A DNA stretch of 41,832 nucleotides from an uncultured Bacteroidales bacterium (lineage in GTDB: Bacteria; Bacteroidota; Bacteroidia; Bacteroidales; Paludibacteraceae): positions 1-41,832 of the forward strand of contig CAKUUM010000012.1 in assembly GCA_934692905.1 (NCBI GenBank), read 5' to 3'. Position 1 is the stretch's first letter; each line of letters starts with the position of its first letter. The notes beneath the pieces were generated by a model. The model ran no database searches and was not told the DNA's origin. It worked only from the letters and a program-made list of their open reading frames with translations. A program made the position numbers and the translations under genes. This document shows, piece after piece, positions 7,818 through 15,922 of the stretch.

Positions 7818-8759
7818 TTATTTGCTCATTTCCAGCATCTTACGTATAGGCAATACCGCCTTGGCGGCAATGTCTTGCGGCACAAAGACTTCGTTGCTCC
7901 CGTCGCGCAGGCAGGCGTAGAGTTTCTCCAGCGTGTTCATGCGCATATATTCGCACTCGTTGCAACTGCAACCGACGCCCTCTGTCACCTCCGGCGGCAC
8001 GGGCAAGAACTCCACATCGGGGCACGCCTTGCGCATCTCATGCAGGATACCACTCTCCGTGGCGATGATGAACTGCCTCTCGTCCTCGTGCGCGCGCACG
8101 TAATTCAATAAGGCTTGCGTGGAGCCTATGACATCGGAGAGGTTGAGTATTACCTGTTTGCACTCGGGGTGCGCCAATACTTTAGCATTGGGGTGCTGCT
8201 GCTTGAGTTGCAACAACGCCTCCGCTGAGAAGCGCGAATGCACGTGGCATGCGCCCTGCCACAACTCCATGTGGCGACCCGTGAGGGAGTTGATATAGTT
8301 GCCCAGATTCTGGTCGGGACCGAACAGAATCTTCGCATCCGCGGGCAGTTGGTTCACTATCTTCAGGGCATTGCTGCTGGTGACAACGACATCGGTAAGC
8401 GCTTTCACCGCCGCACTCGTATTGACATACGACACTACCTGATAATCAGGATGTTGCTGTTTCCATGCCTGCAAGTCTTCGGCACGGCAACTGTCCGCCA
8501 ACGAACACCCTGCCTTGGGTTCGGGTATCAGCACTTTCTTGTCGGGACAGAGAATCTTTGCCGTCTCCGCCATAAAATGCACGCCGCACATCACGATGAT
8601 GTCGGCGTTGGTCTTGGCTGCCTGCTGCGCGAGCGCCAGCGAGTCGCCTATAAAGTCTGCTACGTCCTGAATCTCAGGGCGTTGGTAGTAGTGCGCCATG
8701 ATGATGGCGTTCTTCTCGGTGCAGAGTCTGCGTATTTCGTTTACTATATCCATAGTCAT
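7818..8759 (-). CDS. nadA: quinolinate synthase
   Basis: About 313 residues. Condenses iminoaspartate with dihydroxyacetone phosphate to quinolinate in NAD biosynthesis, using a [4Fe-4S] cluster. Visible motifs: AHYYQRPEIQDVADFIGDS, MCGVHFMAETAK, a middle cysteine in HPECKQ, and CSCNECEYMRMN near the C-terminus; cysteines in these three regions are the known cluster ligands. The start chosen is ATG 8759, which shares a base with the TAA stop of the upstream nuclease (TAATG); ATG 8753 (MDIVNEI) is an equally good alternative, while ATG 8786 would lie inside the nuclease gene. No nadB or nadC is present in the window. Confidence 0.95.
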   Translation of the reverse strand: MTMDIVNEIRRLCTEKNAIIMAHYYQRPEIQDVADFIGDSLALAQQAAKTNADIIVMCGVHFMAETAKILCPDKKVLIPEPKAGCSLADSCRAEDLQAWKQQHPDYQVVSYVNTSAAVKALTDVVVTSSNALKIVNQLPADAKILFGPDQNLGNYINSLTGRHMELWQGACHVHSRFSAEALLQLKQQHPNAKVLAHPECKQVILNLSDVIGSTQALLNYVRAHEDERQFIIATESGILHEMRKACPDVEFLPVPPEVTEGVGCSCNECEYMRMNTLEKLYACLRDGSNEVFVPQDIAAKAVLPIRKMLEMSK

Positions 8760-9853
8760 TATTCGGCTGTTACGGGTTGCCCGCACACATTGTACAACTT
8801 ACCTTGGTGCAATATCAGCAACTGCCCGTCGCGCAGGATTTTAATTGCCGTAACATTCTCATCCACAGATATTTCGTCTATCGAAGACGGGGTATTGTCA
8901 TACCCGTTGCTCTCATCGGGAATAAAACGGATATCCCCGGAATGTATCAATCTGTCCAAGTCCACTGACTCCCCCGCACGCTCACCCCAGATATACTCCG
9001 CCAAGTACGGGTAGTCAATAAACGGATTGCGGTTGCCTTGTGTCTTCTGAATACCATTATTGCGGTCAATCTCCTTTTGCGCCACAGGGTCTTCGCGATG
9101 CCACTTCAACAAAAGAGCCACCCCGTACTTAGTCAGTCCGAAGTAGCCCGAAGCCGTATAGGTGCCGCTGAAGATAGATGAGCCATTACCGGATGTAAAC
9201 GCTTGATAATCACCCGCCCATTTAATCATCGTGCCAAAATAAGCACGGGCGAAGTCACCCTTGTACTCGTCCACGGGTTCAAATACTTTGTCAGAACATT
9301 TAGCCGATACGCCGCTGTTTCCAACAATGGTTTTTCCCGTCACCGAAACGTTCTTTGACGAGCCTAACTTGCTGCCATTGCCCGATGTATAGGAGGCACT
9401 GCTTACCTCACCAAACGGGTAGTTGTTGCGCATACCGTTTACTTTGCCGTCTGTGGGTACGATATGGAAGATGTCACAACCGGGATTGGTTTTAGCCCCC
9501 CCGAACCACGATTTCGGAATGGAGTGCTCACGGTTGTAACAATCGCACTCCACACTATACGTTCCACATTGGTCGTTGCGGAAACGGAAATCACAATCGC
9601 TGTACATATCCCAAATCGTGCCATCGGCACGCAAGTCTGTCTCTTTGTAAGCACTCCACAGACCGTCATAGCCCAGAGAATGGTACCCTACCTTGGCGAT
9701 GGCGTGTATTTCGTCGAACAGACTCTTGCCAGACTTGCCGTCTATGGCAGCATAATAGGCAGGTATTCCCGAAGCCGGAGTAACAGATGCAGCCCACAAA
9801 GCCACATGGAGCCCTAAGCAAACTGTCAGTGCTAATGTGCGTTTCATTGCCAT
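8759..9853 (-). CDS. secreted endonuclease I family protein
   Basis: 364 residues. Signal peptide at 1-22 (KRTLALTVCLGLHVALWAA). The catalytic region matches the endonuclease I family (EndA/NucM type, beta-beta-alpha metal): YNREHSIPKSWFGG with the key histidine, then DIFHIVPTDGKVNGMRNNYP; family members are non-specific DNA/RNA nucleases. After the catalytic domain (to about residue 295) there is a linker and a short C-terminal segment, KILRDGQLLILHQGKLYNVC, then GQPV, which resembles type IX (type A) sorting ends and the tail of the BspA-like protein at 41.1 kb. The enzyme is probably exported to scavenge nucleic acids. First gene of the operon leading to nadA-mutA-mutB; promoter at 9957-9988. 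Confidence 0.9.
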   Translation of the reverse strand: MAMKRTLALTVCLGLHVALWAASVTPASGIPAYYAAIDGKSGKSLFDEIHAIAKVGYHSLGYDGLWSAYKETDLRADGTIWDMYSDCDFRFRNDQCGTYSVECDCYNREHSIPKSWFGGAKTNPGCDIFHIVPTDGKVNGMRNNYPFGEVSSASYTSGNGSKLGSSKNVSVTGKTIVGNSGVSAKCSDKVFEPVDEYKGDFARAYFGTMIKWAGDYQAFTSGNGSSIFSGTYTASGYFGLTKYGVALLLKWHREDPVAQKEIDRNNGIQKTQGNRNPFIDYPYLAEYIWGERAGESVDLDRLIHSGDIRFIPDESNGYDNTPSSIDEISVDENVTAIKILRDGQLLILHQGKLYNVCGQPVTAE

Positions 9854-9941
9854 TAAATCAGATTATCTTGTTACTTTTTACAATTCTGCTTGGTTCGTCG
9901 CCAAACCGCTTTCCCCGCAAGCAGACGAGGTAAAACGGCGT

Positions 9942-9953
9942 ACTTGTACAAGT
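9942..9953. promoter_or_regulatory. perfect palindrome at the predicted transcription start of the nuclease operon
   Basis: ACTTGTACAAGT is a perfect 12-bp palindrome covering the predicted start point (about 9950, minus strand) just downstream of the -7 element. Position fits an operator, but chance cannot be excluded. Confidence 0.35.
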
Positions 9954-9956
9954 GCG

Positions 9957-9988
9957 CAAAGGTACGACTTTTTTTTCGGGTGTACAAG
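9957..9988 (-). promoter_or_regulatory. promoter of the endonuclease-nadA-mut unit
   Basis: TACCTTTG (minus, 9964-9957) is preceded 20 bp upstream by CTTG (9988-9985), one mismatch from TTTG. The untranslated leader would be about 95 nt. Confidence 0.7.
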
Positions 9989-10095
9989 CGGGAAGTGTGT
10001 TTTTTCGGTCAGCAATGGTAAAAAAACGGCTTTTTAGCGTGACGGCAGTGGCAAATGAAGGTGAGGGGAGAAGTGGGACAATCATGCCGCAAGCC

Positions 10096-10183
10096 CTCGG
10101 CAAGGTCACGGCAAGGTCGGCGGAATCACATACTAATCACATACTAATCACATACTAACCACATACTAATCTCATACACTTAC
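10096..10183. repeat. 11-bp tandem array, copy B (inverted relative of copy A)
   Basis: Eight units of exactly 11 bp fill 88 bp: CTCGGCAAGGT, CACGGCAAGGT, CGGCGGAATCA, CATACTAATCA (twice), CATACTAACCA, CATACTAATCT, CATACACTTAC. 10110-10129 is the exact reverse complement of 83-102. The changing unit sequence with constant period is typical of the window. Confidence 0.95.
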
Positions 10184-10193
10184 CCCGAGAATC

Positions 10194-10249
10194 AATGCAC
10201 AATGCACAATTCACAATGCACAATGCGGAATGCATAATACGGAATGCGC
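10194..10249. repeat. 7-bp array, AATGCAC type
   Basis: Eight 7-bp units in perfect register: AATGCAC, AATGCAC, AATTCAC, AATGCAC, AATGCGG, AATGCAT, AATACGG, AATGCGC. Ten bases separate it from the preceding 11-bp array. Confidence 0.9.
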
Positions 10250-10255
10250 AGTGGT

Positions 10256-10382
10256 TGTGGGGACGTGCGTTTTTATAACCGCGGACGATGGCGTCCGCGT
10301 CCCCGGCTCATATTGACGGCATAAGAAAATAGCCCGTTTCACCCGTTGGTCGAATGACGACGCGGGACGCGTCGTCCCCACA
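10256..10382. other. structured intergenic element with nested inverted repeats
   Basis: Outer arms TGTGGGGACG (10256-10265) and CGTCCCCACA (10373-10382) enclose two strong hairpins: 10280-10287/10292-10299 (8 bp, 4-nt loop) and 10356-10364/10368-10376 (9 bp, 3-nt loop). GGGGACG could also pair with CGTCCCC at 10298-10304, so alternative folds exist. It lies immediately after the ABC transporter stop. No coding capacity; a mobile palindromic element or a structured 3' region. Confidence 0.6.
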
Positions 10383-10387
10383 TAGGG

Positions 10388-12226
10388 TTAGGACTGCTGC
10401 ATCTCGACGAGGCGGCGGTAGTAGCCGTTGAGGGCGAGGAGTTCGGTGTGCGTGCCGCGCTCGACAATGCGCCCCTCGTGGAGGACACAGATGAGGTCGG
10501 CGTTGCGGATGGTGGAGAGACGGTGCGCCACGACGAGCGTGGTGCGGTCCTTCATGAGGTTCTCCAGCGCCTCCTGCACGAGTTTCTCGGACTCGGTGTC
10601 GAGGGCGGAAGTCGCCTCGTCGAGAATGAGAATGGGCGGGTTCTTAAGGATGGCGCGGGCGATAGAGATACGCTGGCGCTGCCCTCCGCTGAGGCGCGAA
10701 CCGCGGTCGCCGATGCAGGTGTCGTACTGCCCAGGCGTTGCCATGATGAAATCGTCGGCATTGGCGATACGTGCGGCACGGCGTACCTCATCGAGAGTGG
10801 CGTGGCTGACGCCGAAAGTGATGTTGTTGTAGAACGTGTCGTTGAAGAGAATCGCCTCCTGATTGACGTTGCCCATGAGGGCGCGGAGGTCGAAAGTGCG
10901 GAGGTCGCGTATGTCCACGCCATCGATGGTGATGCGCCCGCCCGTGACATCATAGAAACGCGGGAGGAGGTCCGCCATAGTGGTCTTGCCACTGCCCGAC
11001 TGCCCCACGAGGGCGATGGTCTGCCCCTTGCGGATGTCGAGGTTAATATGCTGTAGGACAGGGCGTTCGGCAATATAAGAGAAGGACACGTCCTCGTAGC
11101 GGATACAGGATTGGAAGTCGGGCAGCGCGCGCGGATAGGCTACCTCGCGGATATTGGATTGGGTGTTGAGTATCTTGTCAATGCGCTCCAATGATGCCAG
11201 TCCGCGGCGGATGCCGTAGGACGCCTTGCTGAGGTCCTTGGCGGGGTTGATGATGGAGTAGAAAATGACGAGGTAGTAGATGAACGTCGCCGCGTCGATG
11301 GTGGCGTGGGCGGAGAGGATGAGCGTGCCGCCGTACCAGAGGAGAATGGCGATGAGTGCGGTGCCGAGGAACTCGGAGACGGGGTGCGCCAGGTAGTAGC
11401 GGCGGTTGATGCGGTTGAAGGTGCGGCGGGTGGCGTTGATGAGCGACATGAACCGCGTGATGAGTTTCTGCTCGGCATTGAACGCCTTGACCACGCGGAG
11501 CCCGCCGAGGGTCTCGTCGATTTGGGTGAGAATCTCGGCATTCTGCTCCTGCCCGAGTGAGGAGGCGCGCTTCAGCGACCGCCCGATACGCCCTATCAGC
11601 CAGCCCGCGACGGGCAGCAGCACGAGGACGAACAGGGTGAGTTGCCACGAGATGCAGAAGAGGGTGACGAGGTAAACGAGAATCATGATGGGGTCCTTGA
11701 AGAGCATGTCGAGAGTGGACATGATACTCGCCTCGACCTCGTTCACGTCGTTGGTCATACGCGACATGACATCGCCCTTGCGCTCCTCGGTGAAGAAACC
11801 GATGGGCAGGCTGACGACTTTGGTGTAGAGTTGGGCGCGCAAGTCACGCAATACGCCTGTGCGTATGGGAACCATAAAATAATTGGCAAGCCATGCCGTG
11901 AGACACTTGAGACCGGTCATAACAACCAGACAACCACCGAGTAAGAGCAGCACCTGTTCGCCGCCACGGGTCTCAATTTGGACTTGCAGATAGTAGTAGA
12001 GGTTGTTCTTGACGGCGTCGATGAACTGGTCCATGCCCTGCGTGGAGGAGAGGGCGATGTAGTCGGTTTGCGTATCCGACAGCCCGAAAAGCAGTTGCAG
12101 GACGGGTATGATGGTGGCGAAAGAGAAAAGCGACAGCACCGTGGAGAGTACGTTGAAGAAGAGGTTGAGTGCCACGAAGCCGCGGTAAGGGGGTATGAAT
12201 CGGCGTAATAGTTTCAGTATGTTCAT
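10388..12226 (-). CDS. ABC exporter, fused permease-ATPase (MsbA-like)
   Basis: 612 residues. The N-terminal transmembrane domain (about 1-325) has the expected hydrophobic segments and ends near SYGIRRGLASLERI. The C-terminal ATPase has Walker A GQSGSGKTT (Lys414), signature RLSGGQRQR, Walker B ILILDEATSALD and a switch HRLS. This is the type IV exporter fold; an MsbA-like lipid A flippase role is plausible because lpxK is six bases upstream, but multidrug exporters look the same, so no symbol is given. Followed by the structured element at 10256-10382. Confidence 0.92.
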   Translation of the reverse strand: MNILKLLRRFIPPYRGFVALNLFFNVLSTVLSLFSFATIIPVLQLLFGLSDTQTDYIALSSTQGMDQFIDAVKNNLYYYLQVQIETRGGEQVLLLLGGCLVVMTGLKCLTAWLANYFMVPIRTGVLRDLRAQLYTKVVSLPIGFFTEERKGDVMSRMTNDVNEVEASIMSTLDMLFKDPIMILVYLVTLFCISWQLTLFVLVLLPVAGWLIGRIGRSLKRASSLGQEQNAEILTQIDETLGGLRVVKAFNAEQKLITRFMSLINATRRTFNRINRRYYLAHPVSEFLGTALIAILLWYGGTLILSAHATIDAATFIYYLVIFYSIINPAKDLSKASYGIRRGLASLERIDKILNTQSNIREVAYPRALPDFQSCIRYEDVSFSYIAERPVLQHINLDIRKGQTIALVGQSGSGKTTMADLLPRFYDVTGGRITIDGVDIRDLRTFDLRALMGNVNQEAILFNDTFYNNITFGVSHATLDEVRRAARIANADDFIMATPGQYDTCIGDRGSRLSGGQRQRISIARAILKNPPILILDEATSALDTESEKLVQEALENLMKDRTTLVVAHRLSTIRNADLICVLHEGRIVERGTHTELLALNGYYRRLVEMQQS

Positions 12227-12232
12227 GTTACG

Positions 12233-13207
12233 TTAGTTATGCGGATATTGGGTGCGGCGGCTGTTTTCGGCTATGTAGAGCAGTATCTCGCGGTCGAAAG
12301 CAACGCGGTCGCCCCCGAGGTCAATATGAATGGGGAGGACTTGCAGTTTGTCACCCAACTGCCCGGGTAGCGGAGTTTGCTGCATACGTGCGTAGTCCTT
12401 TTCGGTGGTGAGGACGGTGTCGAAAGCATCCGATTGGGCAAGGATAGCCTCGATGTCACCATCGGAGAACGAGTGGTGGTCGGGGAAGGTAAGCAGTTGA
12501 GCCTCAGGGTATTGCTGCTGTACATAGTGGAGCATATACTCGGGGTGCGCGATGCCCGTAACGAGCAACGGTGTGCCCGCCAAACGGAGTGCTGGATAGC
12601 CTATAGAGGCAAAGCAGAGGTGCTGGTAGGAGGGCAGGCGGAGTGCGTTGCTCACTACGCGGCAGTCGATGGGGCGCATGGTGGGCGGACACTTGGTGAC
12701 CACCACGGTGTTGGCACGCAGACTCTGACCCGGCAGGTCGCGCAGCCGCCCGCGAGGCAACATCTGGTCATGCACATAGAGGCGGTCGTAGGGTGTGAGC
12801 AGCACGTAGTAGCCGCACCTGAGACGCCGGTGTTGGAAGACATCGTCGAGTACCACGCACTGCAAATCAGGGAACAGCGATTGCAGCCGGCGTACCCCTT
12901 GCACGCGGTCGGCACAGACAGCCACAGGCACTTCGGGGAAATGCGTGTGCATCTGCATCGGTTCGTCGCCAATAGTGAGAGCGGTGTCGTCTGCACCTGC
13001 CAGGCGAAAGCCCTTGGTAGTGCGCCCATAGCCCCGCGAAAGTATGGCAACACGGTAGCCATGCGACACCAGCAGCGACACGATGTACTCGGTCATCGGC
13101 GTCTTGCCTGTGCCCCCAACAGCGAGGTTGCCCACCCCGATGGTGGGTATCGGCACGGTACGTGAGCGCAAAATGTGACTGTCGTACAACTCGTTGCGCA
13201 CCCACAC
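12233..13207 (-). CDS. lpxK: tetraacyldisaccharide 4'-kinase (lipid A), start codon uncertain
   Basis: Phosphorylates the lipid A disaccharide at the 4' position at the inner membrane. The P-loop VGNLAVGGTGKTPMTEY is near the N-terminus, followed by RGYGRTTKG, DEP and LDDVFQHRR, all typical of LpxK. From the GTG at 13207 the protein has 324 residues, but the frame stays open upstream and encodes INPILKILATPLSWLYGLG, which matches the membrane-anchoring N-terminus of LpxK. No ATG, GTG or TTG occurs between the upstream stop (inside sppA) and 13207; in-frame codons ATC 13264, ATT 13255 or ATA 13273 (overlapping the sppA stop) are the likely true starts. Overlap or near-overlap with sppA suggests coupling. 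Confidence 0.93.
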   Translation of the reverse strand: MWVRNELYDSHILRSRTVPIPTIGVGNLAVGGTGKTPMTEYIVSLLVSHGYRVAILSRGYGRTTKGFRLAGADDTALTIGDEPMQMHTHFPEVPVAVCADRVQGVRRLQSLFPDLQCVVLDDVFQHRRLRCGYYVLLTPYDRLYVHDQMLPRGRLRDLPGQSLRANTVVVTKCPPTMRPIDCRVVSNALRLPSYQHLCFASIGYPALRLAGTPLLVTGIAHPEYMLHYVQQQYPEAQLLTFPDHHSFSDGDIEAILAQSDAFDTVLTTEKDYARMQQTPLPGQLGDKLQVLPIHIDLGGDRVAFDREILLYIAENSRRTQYPHN

Positions 13208-13269
13208 GCCCAGCCCGTAGAGCCACGAGAGAGGTGTTGCTAATATCTTGAGAATCGGATTGATACTTG

Positions 13270-15021
13270 TTATTGGATAGTAACGGTGGGCATAAGTGCC
13301 ATCACGCGCGGTTGGGACGCAAACTCACGCACTTGCATCATCAGACGTTCCTCGGGCGTGGTGTTGTCGAACATACGGAGCAACGTTTCCATCGGGTCTT
13401 CTGCCTCGGGGTAGTAGGTGATGGCGTACTGTTCAAGTTCTGCCAATTCGGCAGCCTTGCTGATGGCGTTGTCGATGTTACCGAGTTCGTCCACAAGCCC
13501 GATGTTCACGGCGTCTTTGCCCAACCATACACGCCCTTCGCCAATGGCTTTGATGGCATCTTGTGTCATGCCGCGCCCCTCGGCACAACGGCGGGTGAAG
13601 AGGTCGTAACCACGCTCCACCATGTTCTGCATCAGGCGGTATTCCTCAGGATTCATGCCTTTGTACACCATGTTCACCTGCATGTCGGAATGGCGGTTTG
13701 TGCCCACGCCGTCGATGTCAATGCCCACTTTGTCGCGCAACTTGCCGAGGTTGGGTACGGTGCCGAAGATGCCGATAGACCCTGTCAGTGTAGTGGGTTC
13801 GGCGTAGATATAATCGGCTTCGCACGAGATGTAGTAGCCACCTGACGCAGCATAATCGCCCATCGACACTACCACCGGCAACCCTTTGGCTTGCAGCATC
13901 TTCACCGCGTGCCAAATCTGCTCGCTGGCATTCGCGCTGCCGCCCGGGCTGTTCACGCGCAGTACCACGGCTTTCACGTTATCGTCCTTGGCAATCTTCT
14001 TGATGGTCTTCACCATCTCGGTGCCCACGATGCCACTGCCGCTGTCGTCGGTGATTTCGCCATCCGCATAGAGCACGGCAATCTCGTCTTTCGCCTTCAC
14101 GGATGCGCGTTTCACGGTCGCCATGCGCGAGGTGCTGAGTGTCTTGTAGTCCTTAGTACCCGCGTACGCGCGCAAGACGGAGTCCATGTCCTGGATGTAC
14201 AACAATGTATCCACCATGCCGTAGTCCACGTATTTCTGTTCGGGCTGCAGACTCATGCACTCGTCGGCATACGCGTTCAGTTGTGCTGCTGTCAAGTGCC
14301 TGCTTGCTGCTACAGAAGCGGTCATCTCGTCCCATATTCCGTTGATATACTGCTTGGTCTGCTCGCGGTCTGCGTCCGACATCGAGGTACGGAAGTATGG
14401 CTCTACGGCGGACTTGAAGGTACCCACTTTCAGTATCTGCATCTCCACGCCAATCTTCTCCAGCATGCGTGTGTAGTACATCTTCTGTGCGCTCAGTCCG
14501 TCCCATGCCACGCTGCCGACAGGGTTGAGGAAAATCTTGTCTGCCACCGATGCCACGTAGTAGTTCGTCTGCCCATAGGCATCTGCATACGCGATGACGA
14601 ATTTACCAGACTCCTTGAAGTCTATAAGTGCATCGCGTATCGCCTTGGCGGATGCCGGTGCCATCTGCAGGCTGCCGCCGCGCAGATAGATGCCCAACAC
14701 CTTGTCATTGTCCTTTGCCAGACGGATATTGCTCAGCAAATCGTCTAACCCGACCGTGCTCTGACTATTGTATCCGGGCATATCGGATAGCAGCGACGCC
14801 CACGGATTGTCTATTGGTGCCTGCTCCACCAGAACGCCGTCCAAATCAATACGATAGACAGTGTTTGCCTCCAATGTGGCAGTGGGTGTGGAAAACATAT
14901 TCCCCATCATCGCGCCCACTACTCCGCACATCACCACATACAACACGGCGCATACGACAATCGTCCACAAACAACCATGTTTTTTACGAGGTTGTTCCTC
15001 CTGTTTCACATAAATTCCCAT
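13270..15021 (-). CDS. sppA: signal peptide peptidase SppA, 67K type
   Basis: 583 residues, the long two-domain form. An N-terminal anchor (about 17-40, WTIVVCAVLYVVMCGVVGAM) holds it in the inner membrane. The catalytic dyad is visible: Lys203 in VGTFKSAVEPYF in the first half, and Ser393 in GDYAASGGYYISC in the second, spaced as in E. coli SppA. It degrades released signal peptides. It starts 4 bp after the rnhB stop and runs directly into lpxK, so rnhB-sppA-lpxK-exporter form one unit. Confidence 0.96.
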   Translation of the reverse strand: MGIYVKQEEQPRKKHGCLWTIVVCAVLYVVMCGVVGAMMGNMFSTPTATLEANTVYRIDLDGVLVEQAPIDNPWASLLSDMPGYNSQSTVGLDDLLSNIRLAKDNDKVLGIYLRGGSLQMAPASAKAIRDALIDFKESGKFVIAYADAYGQTNYYVASVADKIFLNPVGSVAWDGLSAQKMYYTRMLEKIGVEMQILKVGTFKSAVEPYFRTSMSDADREQTKQYINGIWDEMTASVAASRHLTAAQLNAYADECMSLQPEQKYVDYGMVDTLLYIQDMDSVLRAYAGTKDYKTLSTSRMATVKRASVKAKDEIAVLYADGEITDDSGSGIVGTEMVKTIKKIAKDDNVKAVVLRVNSPGGSANASEQIWHAVKMLQAKGLPVVVSMGDYAASGGYYISCEADYIYAEPTTLTGSIGIFGTVPNLGKLRDKVGIDIDGVGTNRHSDMQVNMVYKGMNPEEYRLMQNMVERGYDLFTRRCAEGRGMTQDAIKAIGEGRVWLGKDAVNIGLVDELGNIDNAISKAAELAELEQYAITYYPEAEDPMETLLRMFDNTTPEERLMMQVREFASQPRVMALMPTVTIQ

Positions 15022-15025
15022 ACTC

Positions 15026-15634
15026 TTATTTGTTTAATTTGAATGATTTTCTATGATATTCCGTCACCCCGAACTGCCGAATCGCCTCATAGTGCGCCCG
15101 TGTGGGGTAGCCCTTGTTCTCGTCCCAATGATACTGCGGGTACTCCTTGTGCAGGCGCAACATGTAGTCGTCCCTGTACGTTTTCGCCAACACGCTCGCC
15201 GCGGCTATTGACAAGTACTTGCCATCGCCTTTCACCACCGTGCGCGCAGGCACCTCAAGCACCTGTCCGTCAGGGATATACGGTTTCCAACGGTTGCCGT
15301 CCACCAAGATATGCTGCGGCTGCACTTTCAGTTGCGCCAGCGCACGTTGCATGCCCAGTATCGAGGCGTTCAGGATGTTTATGCGGTCAATCTCCTCCGC
15401 CGTAACCTCTGCCACAGCCCATGCCAAGGCATATTTCTCTATCAGCGGACGCAGGTGATAACGCTGATGCTCCGTCAGTTGCTTCGAGTCGTTGAGCAAA
15501 GCCAGGTCCTCATGCTCCCAATATCGCTCATCGGGGCTCCACACCACCGCCGCGGCAAACACACTGCCTGCCAATGGTCCGCGCCCCGCCTCATCGCACC
15601 CCGCCTCCAACACGCTCGGTATGTAGTACGGCAT
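15026..15634 (-). CDS. rnhB: ribonuclease HII
   Basis: 202 residues from ATG 15634 (MPYYIPSVLEAG). Removes ribonucleotides from RNA-DNA hybrids. The signature GCDEAGRGPLAGSVFAAAV contains the catalytic Asp-Glu, LNDSKQL follows, and ILVDGN carries another acidic residue. The open frame extends to 15790, but the promoter at 15662-15693 puts the mRNA start near 15655, so longer starts are excluded; ATG 15640 and 15652 remain possible. First gene of the sppA-lpxK-exporter unit. Confidence 0.95.
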   Translation of the reverse strand: MPYYIPSVLEAGCDEAGRGPLAGSVFAAAVVWSPDERYWEHEDLALLNDSKQLTEHQRYHLRPLIEKYALAWAVAEVTAEEIDRINILNASILGMQRALAQLKVQPQHILVDGNRWKPYIPDGQVLEVPARTVVKGDGKYLSIAAASVLAKTYRDDYMLRLHKEYPQYHWDENKGYPTRAHYEAIRQFGVTEYHRKSFKLNK

Positions 15635-15661
15635 TAACATTGCTCCTGACATTTTAGCCTG

Positions 15662-15693
15662 CAAAGTTACAAAAAACATCTCGTTTTGGCAAT
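15662..15693 (-). promoter_or_regulatory. promoter of the rnhB-sppA-lpxK-exporter unit
   Basis: TAACTTTG (minus, 15669-15662) with ATTG (15693-15690) 20 bp upstream, one mismatch from TTTG. Confidence 0.65.
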
Positions 15694-15866
15694 AGGAAAA
15701 ACACAAAGTGGATGTGATTTGCGCATCCACTCTCCTATCCGCCTTCCTGCCTACCACCAATAATCTCATAATAAATTCATCGTCGGGCATAAGGTTACAT
15801 TAAAGCCTATGAAGGAACCATAAAATCACTGATAAACGTGTATTGCGCAGTTGAAGTTAGAAAGTA

Positions 15867-15898
15867 TTTGCCTAACTTGATTTCTTTTTGTATCTTTG
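15867..15898 (+). promoter_or_regulatory. promoter of the DUF1016 nuclease gene
   Basis: TTTG at 15867-15870 and TATCTTTG at 15891-15898 with 20 bp between them; leader about 18 nt. Confidence 0.75.
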
Positions 15899-15922
15899 CA
15901 CACATAATCAGTCTGAAATTCA

